Assembly: GCF_028389875.1 (NCBI RefSeq)
Contig: NC_084663.1
Location: 213,676,876 to 213,740,875, forward strand
From: Rhea pennata
Lineage: Eukaryota; Chordata; Aves; Rheiformes; Rheidae
Length of the DNA: 64,000 nt
Reading direction: 5' to 3'
Shown here: one piece after another, positions 22,303 through 34,518 of the stretch
How the letters are laid out: every line of letters begins with the position of its first letter
How positions within the stretch are numbered: the stretch's first letter is position 1
Translations under genes and position numbers: made by a program
The notes under the pieces: generated by a model
The model's database searches: none
What the model was told of the DNA's origin: nothing
Seen by the model: only the letters and a program-made list of their open reading frames with translations

Positions 22303-24464
22303 GTAAGTAGCTGTCTATCTCTCTGCATTTTCCATCTTTGTAGTCGTTACTGTTCTGCTACAAATTTATGCGACTTCCAGCGCGGCACTGCTATTTGAGG
22401 CGCGCTGCAAAGCCGTTTAAAGAGCAGCCCTGCATTTCTCAGGGCATTCATTGGTTTCGAGTGTGTGTGCTAGGAGCTTGTGCTAACAGTATGCCTCGAG
22501 CTTCTTCCCCGAATATGCATGATTTAGGCTTGCTTTTTCTTCCCCTCATTGATACCGAGGGAAAGGCACACACTTGAACGCTCACATGAGCCACTTAATG
22601 AAGTTTCTAACGTTAGCTCCTACCACGCTGGGAAACTCTCCCGCTGGGAGCACTGATCATGCTGAGTACGAGCTGAGAGCAATAGGGGCTGCAGTTAAGA
22701 TAACGCCGCCAATCTCCAGGCACAGGGGATCCTTGACAGATAACATGTTTTTTTTGTGGACCTTTTAACCTTTGGATTTTGTGAAGGGTGTTAAAAAAAG
22801 AGGCGGGGGAGGAGGGTGAAGAAATACCAGGGAGTGTGGTCAAGTCTGGATCGAGTTTCCGTGGGGGTAATGTCACTGCAGCATTTACAAAGTGAAAACA
22901 TCACTGACTTATTTCTTGGCTTAAGCAAGCAATCAATTAGTTGCTTACTGCAAAATAAACAAACAAGCCCCCTCCAGCACCCCTCTGGTTTCACGTCCTT
23001 GATGAGTGATGAGTCTCTTCTACTTTGGTTTGAAATTGGGCACAAAATAAATACCAAAATGTGGGTTAGCCCCAAATCTGCATCTTTTATGGAAGAAAAG
23101 AGAAAGTAAAATGAGATGCCAGGATGAGTCTGTTGCATTAGGACATTGTGTTTTGAGGTGAGGATCTTGGGATTAGGCAGGAAAAGGGGGCCAAGAGGTT
23201 CCTATTTCATTACTTTTCCTGCCACAGACCCCACAGTATGTCTAATTCTCATTTCAGTGCCCTAGTCATTGTCTCTTGAGGTTATGCTCCCACCACCTAT
23301 TATAGAGGTGGGATTTCTCTCTCTCAATTTTTGGAAGCCTAAAAGTTGGGCTTCTTGCCTGAGCCAATTGCTTCACTGCCCGGTATGCAGTCAGTGGAGA
23401 GAGGCACTTTCAGATGGTTGTTTGCCCTCTCCAAAGATAGACATCCTACGCAAGAGTCTGGGAATGCCCTCTGGAGATGCCAGTTGAGACAAGACGTCCA
23501 ACTTTTATGCAGAAGCAGGATGAATCCCGCTAGAAGGTGTTTAAATGCATGGGGTCAGGAAAAGAAGTGGTCACCTACTTTAGGGCACCTTTAATGCACC
23601 ATGTCCATACTGTCAAGACCATGGTAGAGGGGAGTTAGGATCGGATTTACACTTCACTGTATTGGCATTATGCCCTGTAGCAGCCATCACAGCTAAATTA
23701 CATCCTCCTCGTTGAGTAGCCTTTGCCTCCAGCTCCTACCTGAAATACTGACTTTTTCTTCTGCCAGTTTTCTTGAATATTTAGCCTGTTGGCTTTGTGT
23801 ATATCCAGCACCTTGCATGGGGAACATCTCTGCTGTAATCACGTTTAGCAACACGTGTGTGGGCCCAGCAGAGCCCAGATTCCTTTGCAGCCCTTACTTG
23901 TGCTCAGCACAGCTCTCCAGCTCCTTCATGGCTCCCTGACGCGGCAGAGCACTTAGCGTGGACGTGCAGCCCAGAGCTCTGCTTGTCCAAGGGATTGCTC
24001 ACGGGCTTGACTCTAGGGACCCGTTCAAGCAAGGCGCTAAATCCTGAGCGATGAGGCTTGTAGTTCGGACATGGCGTGTCATTGAGGAGAGGACAGGCAA
24101 TCCTGGAAGGATGGGCTTCTCCGGAAGGCAGGAGCTAGGTTAACTTCAGAGGGAATCTGATCGCTCAGTGACAAGATATAGCTGTGAAGAAAGGCTGGAA
24201 GGCAGGGCAAGGTTCATAATAGCGTCGCTGGCAAATGAAGCCTTTTGTCCTGGAAATGGTTAAGGGGTGAGGCTTTTATTTTATTTTTTTTCCTTTTTTG
24301 GAGAGTGGGGGGGGGGCAGCTGATGGAAAGACTCAGTGGTCTTGCCACTCCTCCCCTTCCCAACAGACATAGCCTCCTATCGCAAACTGAGTGGGGAAGA
24401 TGAAAGCTCAGATTAAAGTGGCATTTGAAGTATGAATGACATCCAGATGCACTGCCGGGCTCGA

Positions 24465-24473
24465 TTCACACCT
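24465..24473 (-). promoter_or_regulatory. T-box half-site
   Basis: TTCACACCT is the exact reverse complement of the Brachyury half-site AGGTGTGAA. Wnt11 is a known Brachyury/T-box target in frog and fish gastrulae, so an intronic site is plausible. A 9-mer is expected by chance about once per 130 kb on a single strand, or about 0.5 times in this window counting both strands. Confidence 0.25.
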
Positions 24474-25015
24474 GTTTAAAACCTGGTAGAAAGCTGCACT
24501 CCCTGAGTCCCTGTCCCTGTTTTTCATAACCAGGATGTTACCAGCTAGGATTTTGCAAAGCACTATTTTTCGCATTCAGTGGTTCTCCTCCCTTCCTCAT
24601 CCTCGTTTTCCTATGGAGCCATGGGCCATTTTTTCCCCCTAGCTGTATTTCTCCTAGTGTATCCATTAGGTTACACCAGACTTAGGCTGTTGCCAGCATT
24701 TGGGCTAAGGGACCATTTGTGGAAAGGGTAAACCCTCGGCAAATTGCGCCCATTGCCTTGGAGCTGCTATCGCAGCCCAGGACTCCCATGTGCTGGTGCC
24801 ATGCAAAAAACTCCTGGACCTTCCCTCTGCTGCGTGTGCTTGTGGTCAGCCTGCAAGACTCGTGGGTTGGGAGGAAAAAGGAAGGTACAAAGAGAGAGGA
24901 AAGTGCTAGAGAGGAAAGCTCAAGGCATTTTCGGCAGTGGGTTTGTCTTGGAGGTCTCTCCGCTGGGCCGTTGTTGTAGGCATGGTGCCAAAGGCAAGCT
25001 TCAAAGAGAAATAGG

Positions 25016-25051
<36 letters not shown>
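25016..25051 (+). repeat. A36 homopolymer
   Basis: An uninterrupted run of 36 A in intron 2. No retroelement body is recognised next to it. Confidence 0.95.
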
Positions 25052-25053
<2 letters not shown>

Positions 25054-27019
25054 TAAGGAGGTGGTTTTGCCAGATGTTTACAGGCCCCTCCTGAGCATGG
25101 AGGGCGCCGTGGCAGAAAGCCTGGCGGGCTGTGTTTGGAAGTCTGAAGAAGAAGGAGCCACTGATATGAGGGGCGATAGGAAATTCAATTTTGATTTAAC
25201 ATGTGATGTAATTGCAGGAGGAAAGAGAGAAGAAAAACACCATTTTCAGCTATTTAGGACTTCCCTGTAACACGAATATCCCCCGTAAATTAGTAAAAAC
25301 AGGGAGAGCATAAAATGTAGCTATTTGTTTTATTTTATTTGGCTTATTTTTTACGAGTTCTGTGGTCCAGATCCCCAGCTGTTGTAAATCGGCACCGTTC
25401 CCTTCCCTGCAGCAGAGGCTTCCACCGCCAAGCATCGTGCGCGGTACGTGGAAGGTCAGCGTCTTGTAAACCTGCTCTTGCAGTGGGAGAAACTTCATAT
25501 TTTTGACCTCTTCCGTCTGAGCTCCGGAGAGTTACGCGGGCGTAGTCACGGGTGCAGACAGACCGTTTGCTGGATCAGGGCTGTCAAAGAGAGGCAGCTT
25601 TCTCATTCAATGCGTACAACCCCCTGAGTCTTACTTTCGCAAGCTGTTTTTCGCAAATGCTGTCACCACCTGAGAGCAGGCCTTTTTCACGCTGCTTTGT
25701 GGTGCAGGTAACATCGTGGTGGATGAGGAGGCAAGGGGTCACCATCAGTTTCAATGGGCGATGTCTCAGAGCCAGAGCATGTAGGGGCTCTCCTACTTTA
25801 CCTACTTGGTTTTACCCACCCCCTGCTTTACCATGGCCTTTTATCTCTCTGAATTTGTGTGGGGTTGGCCAAGCTGGTTGCTGGATCGACTTGTTCACGG
25901 TAGTGCTGAAAAATAGGTGAGCACTAGAGGGAGCTCCGGCCAGAGGAACATTGCATGGGTCTCTCCATGATGGGACATTCAGGCATGGGTAGGTTTTAGA
26001 AGCATTTACACTTCCCAGGAGTGCATCTCTTCTGCCTGGAAAACCAAAGTAGAAGAGTTTCATGTTTGAATTTCGTCCTCAATGCAAGAGCATTGTAAAG
26101 AGGTAGAAGGGAGCAGTGACTTTTTGTGGAGCTTTACACTCAGGGCAAGATCAGCCTTGACAGTAAGTCATGGCATTAAGTAACTGAACATTTTGAGGTG
26201 GAGCTGGGTCACTTAGGGCAGTCTCTGCCTGTCGCTGGTCTGGTATCCCAAACCCACTGGAGCAATTCCTGCCTGAGCACCATTTTCAGGCCCTTCTGCA
26301 GGCCGTTGCTGGGTACGAGGTTAGTTTTCCAGCAGTGGCCACTGCACAGTTTCTGCAGTTAAATCCAGGCCCTTTGGAAGCAAATAGCATATCTGCTGTG
26401 CATTTCAGTGACCTTAAGATTTCCACTAGCTCGCTGACCTCAAGCCTGCCTGCAGTATCAAGGCCTTCCTGAAGCCAGCACTTTGTTCCCTCAGCTTCAG
26501 ATCACTTGCTTTCAGAAGGCAGGAGAAAAAAGTAAAGACTTTGTGCTTTCTGTTAGTAGTGCCTGCATCTTTCTTTATACTGAGGTGGGACCGGGACAGC
26601 AGGTCACAGGAGCTTGCAAGGAGACAGCTCTGCCTGGTAAAGGGGCTATATGATGAGCTGCCATGAAAGGATCAGGAGAACAGGAGGGGAGAAGAGTGGT
26701 AGTGATAGGACATTACTTTGAAGTGTGCTCTTCCTTCCTTACTCTGTAGGCAGCTCAAGAAAATTGGACAAAGCTCCACAGCCTTCTTCGGCAGTGGGTG
26801 AGCCAGCTTGTAGCTGGCATCAACTTCAGTCAGAGCTTGGGCTGGAAGTCAGTGGCCTTGTGCCCACTGCTGCCAGTGCTGGATTTGGCACCATATCTGA
26901 AAGCAACTCTTATTTTAAGCTTTTACTTCAGAGCTTTTTTTTCCTCCTCTCCTTCTTCCTTTCCACCTATTTTTTTTCTTCTATATTAATCCCGTTCCTC
27001 TGTTTGAAAAGGATTTAGG

Positions 27020-27225
27020 TATTCACTGAACCACTGGAACAACTTCCTAGGGGACGTGGTGGCCTTCCTACTGCTCAGAGTTCCAAAGCTGAAGCAGCCC
27101 TTTCCTCTCTCAAACAGCAGTGATGGGCGAGGCTTCAGGGGGATGGCATGAGGCTCCCTGGCCTTGACTTCCAGAATGTTAGACGGAGTGGTCATAACAG
27201 TCCTGCAAGTCTTTTCCAATTGAAA
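27020..27225 (+). mobile_element. CR1-family LINE 3' tail, sense
   Basis: It begins 'ccactggaacaacttcctaggg', a block conserved in the CR1 reverse-transcriptase end (His-Trp-Asn region). It ends with a 'gttagacggagtggtcataa...tccaatt' block, which matches the 3' tail of amniote CR1 elements. It is diverged, with stops in frame, and therefore an old copy. Confidence 0.65.
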
Positions 27226-28609
27226 ACCTGAGAAAACAATGCTTCTGCAGATTTAGATTCTTAAATGAGATCTAATGACACCCCTCCCCCGCCAATCATT
27301 GCCTCTCTTTATTAAAATTTATCAGAATAATTTATCAAAATTATTTATTGAAATATCTTTACATTTCAATCTCCACAGCCATGTCATTTTGTGTAAACCT
27401 TTTTGTTTCACCCAAATCTCTGGAAGGTTAAGAGTAAGTATAGAAACAAGAGAAAGCAAAGCAGAAAATTTGGGGCAGAAGTTCTCGGTTTCATCAGCAG
27501 TCCTTCTGTGATGCCTTCTTGGATTACATCACACAAGGAAGGAAGGGGAAGATGTGCTCCAGAGAGGGTACATATCAGAAAGAGAAAATCTTTCCATGCT
27601 TTAAGGATGTTTTAAAGGGTACTAGCCCTGTACCGTTCAATTCAATGAGTATTTCTCCCTTTGGTTTGACTAGGACTTATGGGACCTATGCCCAGTGGTC
27701 CTGTAAAACAAATTGTGTATGTTTTTCACTCATGTTTGCTCAGCTCTAGAGGAACTTCTGCCACACTACTTCTCCTATGAATAGTCTTCTCATGGAGCCC
27801 CGATTTGCAGACCTGGGCCTATAGCTCTCAAAGGACCAAACACTGTAGACCATTCATGTTTTCAAATGAATTTATTAACTGCCCGAGATAATTAAAAGAG
27901 TAAATGAAAGCCATGATCCATCTATGCATCATATTTCCTCTGTAATTATGTTTATGGTTTTCTGTCAGTATCCATAACTTCAATTGAAAGCCTTGCTATG
28001 CTATATATAAAGTGAGAGACATTTGGTTTGGAACCTGTTTATTTAAAGGGATGGGTCACATATATATATTTTTAAAAAAACAACCACCCCTCAGTTGTCC
28101 TCAGCTTTCTGGAGAATGAAGGATGGGGCAGGAGAGTCAAGGGAGGGGAGCACAATGTTAGCAGGAGGCAAGTGTGAAAAGCAGCATTTATGGGATGGCA
28201 TCAGGTAAAACTGCACGTGCCCAATCACTGATGCAGTGTATGAGTCCAAAGGATGATATTTTTTCAGGGCTTTTTCCCAGCTTGATGACTAAAGTCTGTT
28301 ATGTCAGCTATGCCCTTGAGGGCTGCTTTATTTTGGTTTTATTATGCCCCTTCAGCTCTAGTCTCCCTCCCCAGTGCTGGCAGCTGACGGAGACTGGGTG
28401 GAGAAGGCGGAGAGCCCCAACACCATCACCAAATCTTGCTATAGATAAGACCCTTCTAGGGGAAGAGGGATTCCAACAAATAGACTTTACTCCTCAGTAA
28501 TGTCCTTTGTGGGCAGGTGGATGTCTCTGCATGATGATCCCAGAATTTGGGGAGCAGGGAGGGCTGCATTTGCTCCAAGTGACCTTGGTGTCTTTCCATT
28601 GGGAGGGTT

Positions 28610-28735
28610 TAAAGCAACAAGAGGGTAGGGGAAGACATTTGTGGATATATGACAGAGGGCGAGCAAACCTGGGCTGTCAGGGCATGGACCAGATGACCTA
28701 ACCGCTCTCACATTCCTGATCTGTGATTTATAAAT
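28610..28735 (+). mobile_element. Possible CR1-type 3' tail, sense
   Basis: The string 'catggaccagatgacctaac', followed by 'cattcctgatctgtgattta', resembles the CR1 3' terminus. The upstream part is too diverged to be sure, so only the tail is supported. Confidence 0.4.
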
Positions 28736-29124
28736 GCACTTTTTGGTCTCAGCAAGCGACTCCAATAACTGAGTTTTCTTTTCCATCTCCATTACCCTTT
28801 ACTTTTTCCTCCTGACACTTGGAGATGTTTCCAATTATAGGTTCTCACAAGCAGAGTCATGAAGTTCAGGCCTGGGAGATGTTCAGAAAACACCCTCCCG
28901 TGTACTGAATTTTTATTTTTGGTGGAGACCCTGGAGATCAGCTCACTCAATAAGAAACAGCCATTGCTGCCATTTAGTGAATTTCCCCGATGGGACTGCA
29001 GTACTTTCTTTCCTGACTTTTGGCGGATCTTTCCTCCTCTTTCATAAAGTGAATCTCTTACTTGTCGTGTAACAAATCTGCTTCTCTCTGATGATGATCA
29101 TCTCAGGCCTTATGCAGTAATGCC

Positions 29125-29690
29125 ATCACAGAATCACAGAAGGGTTGAGGTTGGAAGGGACCTCTGGAGATCATCTAGTCCAACACCCCTGCTCAAGCAG
29201 GGTCATCTAGAGCATGTTAGATAGGGTTGCATCCAGGCGGGCTTTGAAGATCTCCAAAGAAGGAGACTCCAACCTCTCTGGGCAACCTGGTCCAGGGCTC
29301 CGTCATTCCCCCTCATGGTCAGGCAGAACTTCCTGTGCTTCAGTTTCTGCCCATTGCCTCTTGTCCTGTCACATGGGACAACTGAGAAGGGTTTGTCCCC
29401 GTCCCCTTGACACCCTCCCTTCAGGTACTTGTACACATGGAGAAGATCCCCCCTCAGGCTTCTCTTCCCCACGCTGAAGAGGCCCAACTCTCGCAGCCGT
29501 TCCTCATAGGGCAGGTGCTCCAGCCCTCTGATCATCCTCGTAGCCCCACGCTGGACTCTCTCCAGTAGCTCCATGTCTCTCTTGTCCTGGGGAGCCCAGA
29601 ACTGGACACAGGACTCTAGATGAGGCCTCGCCAGGGCTGAGGAGAGGGGCAGGATCACCTCCCTTGACCTGCTGGCAACACTCTTCCTGT
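29125..29690 (-). mobile_element. CR1 LINE fragment, antisense (copy A)
   Basis: This is a clear CR1 3' portion read on the minus strand. The 3' terminal octamer-type repeat appears as 'tcacagaatcacaga' at the low-coordinate end, followed by the conserved 'ttggaagggacctctggag' block. The minus-strand frame encodes the C-terminal end of CR1 reverse transcriptase, with motifs such as [32 protein letters not shown] and [15 protein letters not shown]. The element is 5'-truncated, as is usual for CR1. The frame stays open for 189 codons but extends into flanking non-CR1 DNA and lacks the catalytic part, so it is not functional. Confidence 0.9.
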
Positions 29691-30619
29691 CATACTGCAG
29701 TGGTTTCTTCGTACCTCCATGGTTCCCTTTTTTCACAACCAGCGTTAGCTTCAGGCCAAATTCAGCTTTCATTCCAACCTGAAGAATGCCTTTCTGTTGT
29801 TCCTGATTTGTCTGTACTGCTGAAATGCAGGTGCCTGAAAATGACTTCCAGGTCCTTTAAAGATTCTCAAGATGTCTACACAGGGCTAGTAGATACAATG
29901 AAGGACCTGCAGAAGCCATGCATCCTTCTGGAGGGGCAACCAGGGCCCATGTGGGACATCCTAAGACCTCTAAAGTGTCACTAGGTGCCTCTGGGCAGTT
30001 GAGTTGCTCCCCCACAGTGCAGTCTCTCTCAGAGACCTGGAGTGTTCCCTGTTCGCTTGAAGTTCAGATTGCAATGCTCTCTTAACTGCACCCGCCTCAC
30101 CGTGTCTGCTTATTTTGCTTCTCAGGATGTACTGCGCTGGGGTATTTATCTTCTTTACTCTATTAGTGGCGAGCTGTGTTGGCCTGTTGCCTGATTTGTG
30201 TTTCAGCCCTTTCCTGAGACTTGCTGATAGGCTTTCTGGGATAAGTTTTCACAACTTTCTGGTGCCAAGTGCTAGGGGCTGGATTCATCTCACTCAACTC
30301 TGTACTTCTACAGTGCAGGCACCACCGCACTTGGTGCCTGAGCTCAGTGCCTGGGTTTACTGCAGTGCCTCTGCACCGGTGCTGAAAATGGGATTTACTT
30401 CCAGGGATTGAGTCATCTTCTCCTACTATAGAGCTCAGAAGTAGGTCAGACGAATTGCACCATAGACATGGCTTTTCCTTTCCATGACTTAAAAAAGGAC
30501 CATGGAGGACTATTGTGATGGCCCCACTGTGGAAGTTTGGAGTCAGGTGACATAACTACTTTCCCAGGACTTGTGACTCTATGAAGGACATAATACTTCC
30601 AAGCTGCCTGAGCACCCAG

Positions 30620-31088
30620 ATTACAGAATCACAGAAGGGTTGAGGTTGGAAGGCACCTCTGGAGATCATCTAGTTCAGTTAGATACCCTGCTCAACCAGA
30701 GTCACCTAGGGCACATTGCACAGGACCCTGTCCAGATGGCTTTTGAGTATCTCCAAAGAAGGAGACTCCGTAACTTCTCCGGGCAACCTGTTCCAGTGCT
30801 CTGTCACCCTCACAGTAAAGAAGTTTTCCCCCATGTTCAGACAGAGCTTCCTGTGTTTCATTTTGTGCTCATTGCCTCTTGTCCTGTCACTGGGCACCAC
30901 AGAAAAGAGTCTAGCCCCATCCTCCCTTCTCAGCCTGCTCTTCTCCAGACCAAAGAGTCCCAGCTCTTGCAGCCTTCCCTCATATGGAAGATGCTTCAGC
31001 CCCTTCATCATCTTAGTAGCCCTACATTGGACTTGTTCCAGGAGTTCCATGTCTCTCTTGTGTTGGAGAGCCCAGAACTGGACACAAG
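30620..31088 (-). mobile_element. CR1 LINE fragment, antisense (copy B)
   Basis: Second CR1 3' portion, in the same orientation and about 0.9 kb from the first. It has the same terminal 'ttacagaatcacagaagg' start and reverse-transcriptase end motifs on the minus strand ([53 protein letters not shown]). It is 5'-truncated near 31088. The plus-strand open frame of 272 codons across it is an antisense shadow. Confidence 0.9.
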
Positions 31089-32849
31089 TTTTGTATCATC
31101 AAGTTACGTCTCTACCAGAATCAGGCACAGCACTGATTCCCATCTAATGTGGGGTGAGTTGCCTTCAACGGCCTGCCTCCAGACAGGGAGCATTGCAGGG
31201 ATTGTGCCACCATCTCGCTGTGCAAGAGACAGAAACGAACATCAGGGTAGAATTTTTTGCCAATTAAATATTTCACTTTTTTTCTTTCCCTTGAAATCCA
31301 CTGGCCATGACGTATGTATTTATATAGCTAGTGGAGTGGTGTTTTCACTTCCAAGTTTGCCACTGATTATCAAGTGCCAGAATTGCCAAATTCCACCCGC
31401 TGGGAATTTTTCAGTTCAGACTTACTCAGCCCTAGCAGGAATCGCAGTCTTTCCCTAGTCAAAGAGGGGCTGGGGTTAGCAGTTTTGTGCAGCCCAGAGA
31501 GAGCGCCAACATACACACTGGCTGGTTCAAGCCAATCTTGAGGGAGTCTGTGGAGCATAGATGTGTTTTCCTGAAAAATGGAGATCAGAGCTAATACCCC
31601 AATTTTGGTTTGCGCTCAATTTTAGCTCCGTTTCCATCTCATGTAACTTCTAAAGGACATGGATGTTACAGCAATAAAGTGAATTTTGCCCAGAAATGTG
31701 TCTAATAAGCCAAACTAACCAAGATGGCTTAGGATGAAACTAAAAAGCAACACGTTTAATAAGGAGAGAAGGAAATATGTGTTAAGGCAGTGTGTTGCCA
31801 GGATCATATGCCAGTTACTGATGCAGCCAGCTAGAAAGTTGTTTTATGGGAATGAATAACATTTATGACTGCCCTAAGCAGGTCATAAAGATACAGAGGG
31901 AATTACACACCAGGCTTCAGCTGATCACTGTGGGTGCTTGGGAAAAAATAGCAAGGCCCGTATGATGCATGGCACCATTTGCTTGTTTCTCTTTTACCTG
32001 AAGCATGAAACACTGGCAGTTGCACAAGTTGCACATTAGAAGAACTCATGGGGTGTTGTTGGTTTCTTACATGGTAAAATACATTCTGATGCTAGAGGAC
32101 CCATTCTCAGATTTGACCATGATACCCTCTTAACACACACTTGTGTTCTGCTTCTGCACTTAATTTTTGGAGACTATGGAAACAGTCTTATCTTAGTGCA
32201 ACAGCAATGGAATTGGTGAAGTCCTTGGCTTTAACTCTAAGGGAAAGCATATGTTTTGCAGACTTGGTGGCTTTTTCCTAGGCTTTGCAAGGATTTTTCT
32301 CTGTAATTAATTACCTGACATTTAGTATAATCCTTAGAGAGTGTGTGAGACAGATGCTGAATGCAAAGCACTGATAACACCAATCTCACTTTTTCTCTGA
32401 ATACCACAGTCTTGGAAGACCCAGCTTTCTGTTATCATGGAACTGATGGGTCATTTTTCACTCTGCTGGGAGGTCTATCCCCTTTATTCTTCAGTGAAAA
32501 GCCTTCCCACAAGGATTCACACATTCAATCACCTTGGCATGCTCCTCAGGAGCTCTGTCCTGGCTTCTCTAGATGATGGAGAGAACTGGACACTTTCAGA
32601 GGGTGATTCTTCCCACCTATCTTAAATACCTACCTTAGATGAGATAAATCACTCTTAATAGTTGTTCATCTTTCTCCATTGACCATAGGGATTAACTTAA
32701 AGTAGGCACTTAATTTGCAGAGGACTAAAATTAGATTAAATTTGGCCAAAATGTTTGCTAGATCAGAGGTAGTGGAGAAATTAATGCTGACCTGAAGATT
32801 AACTTTTTGCAAGTTTTAACGCCTTTTTGCACGTGTTTTGTCTCCTCAG

Positions 32850-33085
32850 AGCTCTGTCCAAGACTCCTGCAGCTTTGGCCCTGAATCAAACCCAGCATTG
32901 CAAGCAACTTGAAGGCCTGGTGGTTTCCCAGGTGCAGCTGTGTCGAAGCAACCTGGAGCTAATGCAGACCATCATCCAGGCAGCACGGGAAGTGATAAAG
33001 ACCTGCCGCAAAACTTTCTCAGACATGCGGTGGAACTGCTCTTCTATTGATCTGGCTCCTAACTACCTGCTGGACTTAGAGAGAG
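32850..33085 (+). CDS. WNT11: WNT11, second coding exon (residues 28-107)
   Basis: It encodes the start of the Wnt N-terminal helical domain. It begins with the last base of codon 28 and ends with the first base of codon 107 (Gly). Visible family marks are the sequon Asn40-Gln-Thr, cysteines at 45, 59, 80 and 91, the helix '[12 protein letters not shown]', and the Wnt signature 'DMRWNCSS', with a second sequon at Asn90. The donor is GAGAG/GTAAAC (GT at 33086). Sequence through '[11 protein letters not shown]' is nearly the same as other vertebrate WNT11 proteins. N-glycans at Asn40 and Asn90 are known to affect WNT11 secretion. Confidence 0.97.
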
Positions 33086-33795
33086 GTAAACTGCACTACT
33101 GGCTCAGCTGGGACGTGAGTGAGTAGAGCCAGCCACATGTGTGTTGGGGGCTGGGAACAGTCCTGCTGCCATGAGAAGACATGGAGTGGTTGTGTAGCAT
33201 AGTTGTTCTGTTCTCTGAGACCACATTCGTCATTGTGGTACCTGTCACACCTAGGAGCTCTCACATCCACCACCCGGTCTCCCACAGCTCTTAGACCACA
33301 TGCCACCAGTCTGGTTTGCTCATCTCCCGAGGAGTTGCGACTCGCTCCCTGACAGCCATGGCACTGTTGTTCAGAGCATGGAGACCTGTCAAGCAGTGCA
33401 CTCTGAGCATGAGGCTGCACAGTCAGCTCCCCTGTGGGTCAAACCATCCTTGCGTGCACCAAGGTGCACTGCAGCTGCATGGTCTCTCTCCCTTTCCCAC
33501 AGCTCTATCCCCTACTGTCAAGCAGCATTCAGCACAGCTGTGAAAACAGGGAGGAGAAACCATGGGGGTTTTCCTCACTGGCCTGAAGTGTAGACTCCTG
33601 TGCCTCCCTGCCCTGCTAGAATACTGTCTCATATGCCGAAGAAGAGCTTGCTTGGGAAATTTGCTCTAAGCTGATGAGGCTATGAGAAGTTTCAGCTGCA
33701 GCTAGTTGTGGTGTGTGGTGTTCTGTGGGGCAGAAGCTGTGCAGGTCTCTTTCTGGTTGTCCCAGGAGCTGAGCTGTAGTTCTTCTCTCTTCCAG
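33086..33795 (+). other. WNT11: WNT11 intron 3 (710 bp)
   Basis: GT at 33086; AG at 33794-33795 after a CT-rich lead. Read-through of exon 2 meets a TAG about 38 bases in. No repeat or second gene is recognised. Confidence 0.93.
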
Positions 33796-34073
33796 GCACA
33801 AGGGAGTCAGCATTTGTGTATGCGCTTTCTGCTGCTGCCATCAGCCACACCATTGCTAGAGCCTGCACCACCGGGGACCTCCCTGGCTGTTCCTGTGGTC
33901 CCATCCCAGGTGAGACACCTGGACCTGGGTATCGATGGGGAGGATGTGCAGACAACCTCAACTATGGTCTTATCATGGGGTCCAAATTTTCAGATGCTCC
34001 CATGAAGATGAAAAAATCAGGATCACAAGCCAATAAACTGATGCATCTGCACAACAGTGAAGTAGGGAGACAG
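33796..34073 (+). CDS. WNT11: WNT11, third coding exon (residues 107-199)
   Basis: It completes codon 107 (G+GC) and ends cleanly after Gln199 (CAG/GTAACA). It continues the N-terminal domain: '[17 protein letters not shown]', then cysteines 130, 138, 140 and 157 around '[10 protein letters not shown]' and 'RWGGCADN', all standard Wnt landmarks. At positions 160-162 it reads Asn-Leu-Asn, so the N160 sequon of mammalian WNT11 (Asn-Leu-Ser) is absent. The exon ends in '[19 protein letters not shown]'. The whole exon is colinear with family members, with no frameshift or stop. Confidence 0.97.
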
Positions 34074-34487
34074 GTAACAAATCCACAAGAGTTATTGTAA
34101 TTGTACAATCATCTGTAGTGGTTGGTCGCTCTGTGAAGTTCACTGTCTCTATCAGCTAGCAAAAGGAGAAAGTTTCTCCAAGATGCTCTGAATTCCTTTG
34201 GCTTGCTGAAGGCTGTGGCTGTATCTCACTCTGGGACTCAGGAGGCCTTGAACGCTATTATCGGCCCTATATAACCATGGGTGGGATGCCTCATTGCCAC
34301 AGCCTCTCCACAGCCAGGGATGGCTCTGGCCTGCTTACCCCAGGAGGTGTGGTGGGGACGGGTCCAGCAGTGCTCTGCCAAGGGCGTTGCATATGTGAAG
34401 TGCTGTGTAAGCGTGGAGGATTACCATCTGCCAGACGAATCCAACTGCAGCTGCCTCCCAGCCATTCCTGCAGCCAGGAGGGCTGAC

Positions 34488-34518
<31 letters not shown>

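Larger units (their letters stand above)
22303..32849 (+). other. WNT11: WNT11 intron 2 (10.5 kb)
   Basis: Donor GTAAGT at 22303; acceptor TTTTGTCTCCTCAG ending at 32849. It contains an A36 tract (25016-25051), two clear antisense CR1 copies (29125-29690, 30620-31088) and two older sense CR1 tails (about 27020-27225, 28610-28735). A good TATA-like string lies near 28002-28012 but has no exon or CpG context. A T-box half-site lies at 24465-24473. No coding exon of another gene is seen, and the remainder shows nothing I can assign. Confidence 0.85.

Noticed and set aside
28002..28012. Strong TATA-like string (TATATATAAAG) in intron 2 as an alternative promoter
   Set aside because: There is no CpG context, no nearby first-exon candidate with a donor, and AT-rich strings like this are common in introns.
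29203..29772. 189-codon - frame as a gene
   Set aside because: It is the C-terminal end of CR1 reverse transcriptase plus flanking DNA, with no catalytic region. It is reported as a mobile element instead.
30640..31458. 272-codon + open frame
   Set aside because: Its first half is the antisense strand of a CR1 reverse-transcriptase end, and the rest is unrelated intron sequence. No domain is seen.
32827..33126. Extension of WNT11 exon 2 upstream and downstream as one open frame
   Set aside because: Open sequence outside 32850-33085 is intron. The AG and GT at those points restore the WNT11 frame exactly, and read-through hits a stop shortly after.
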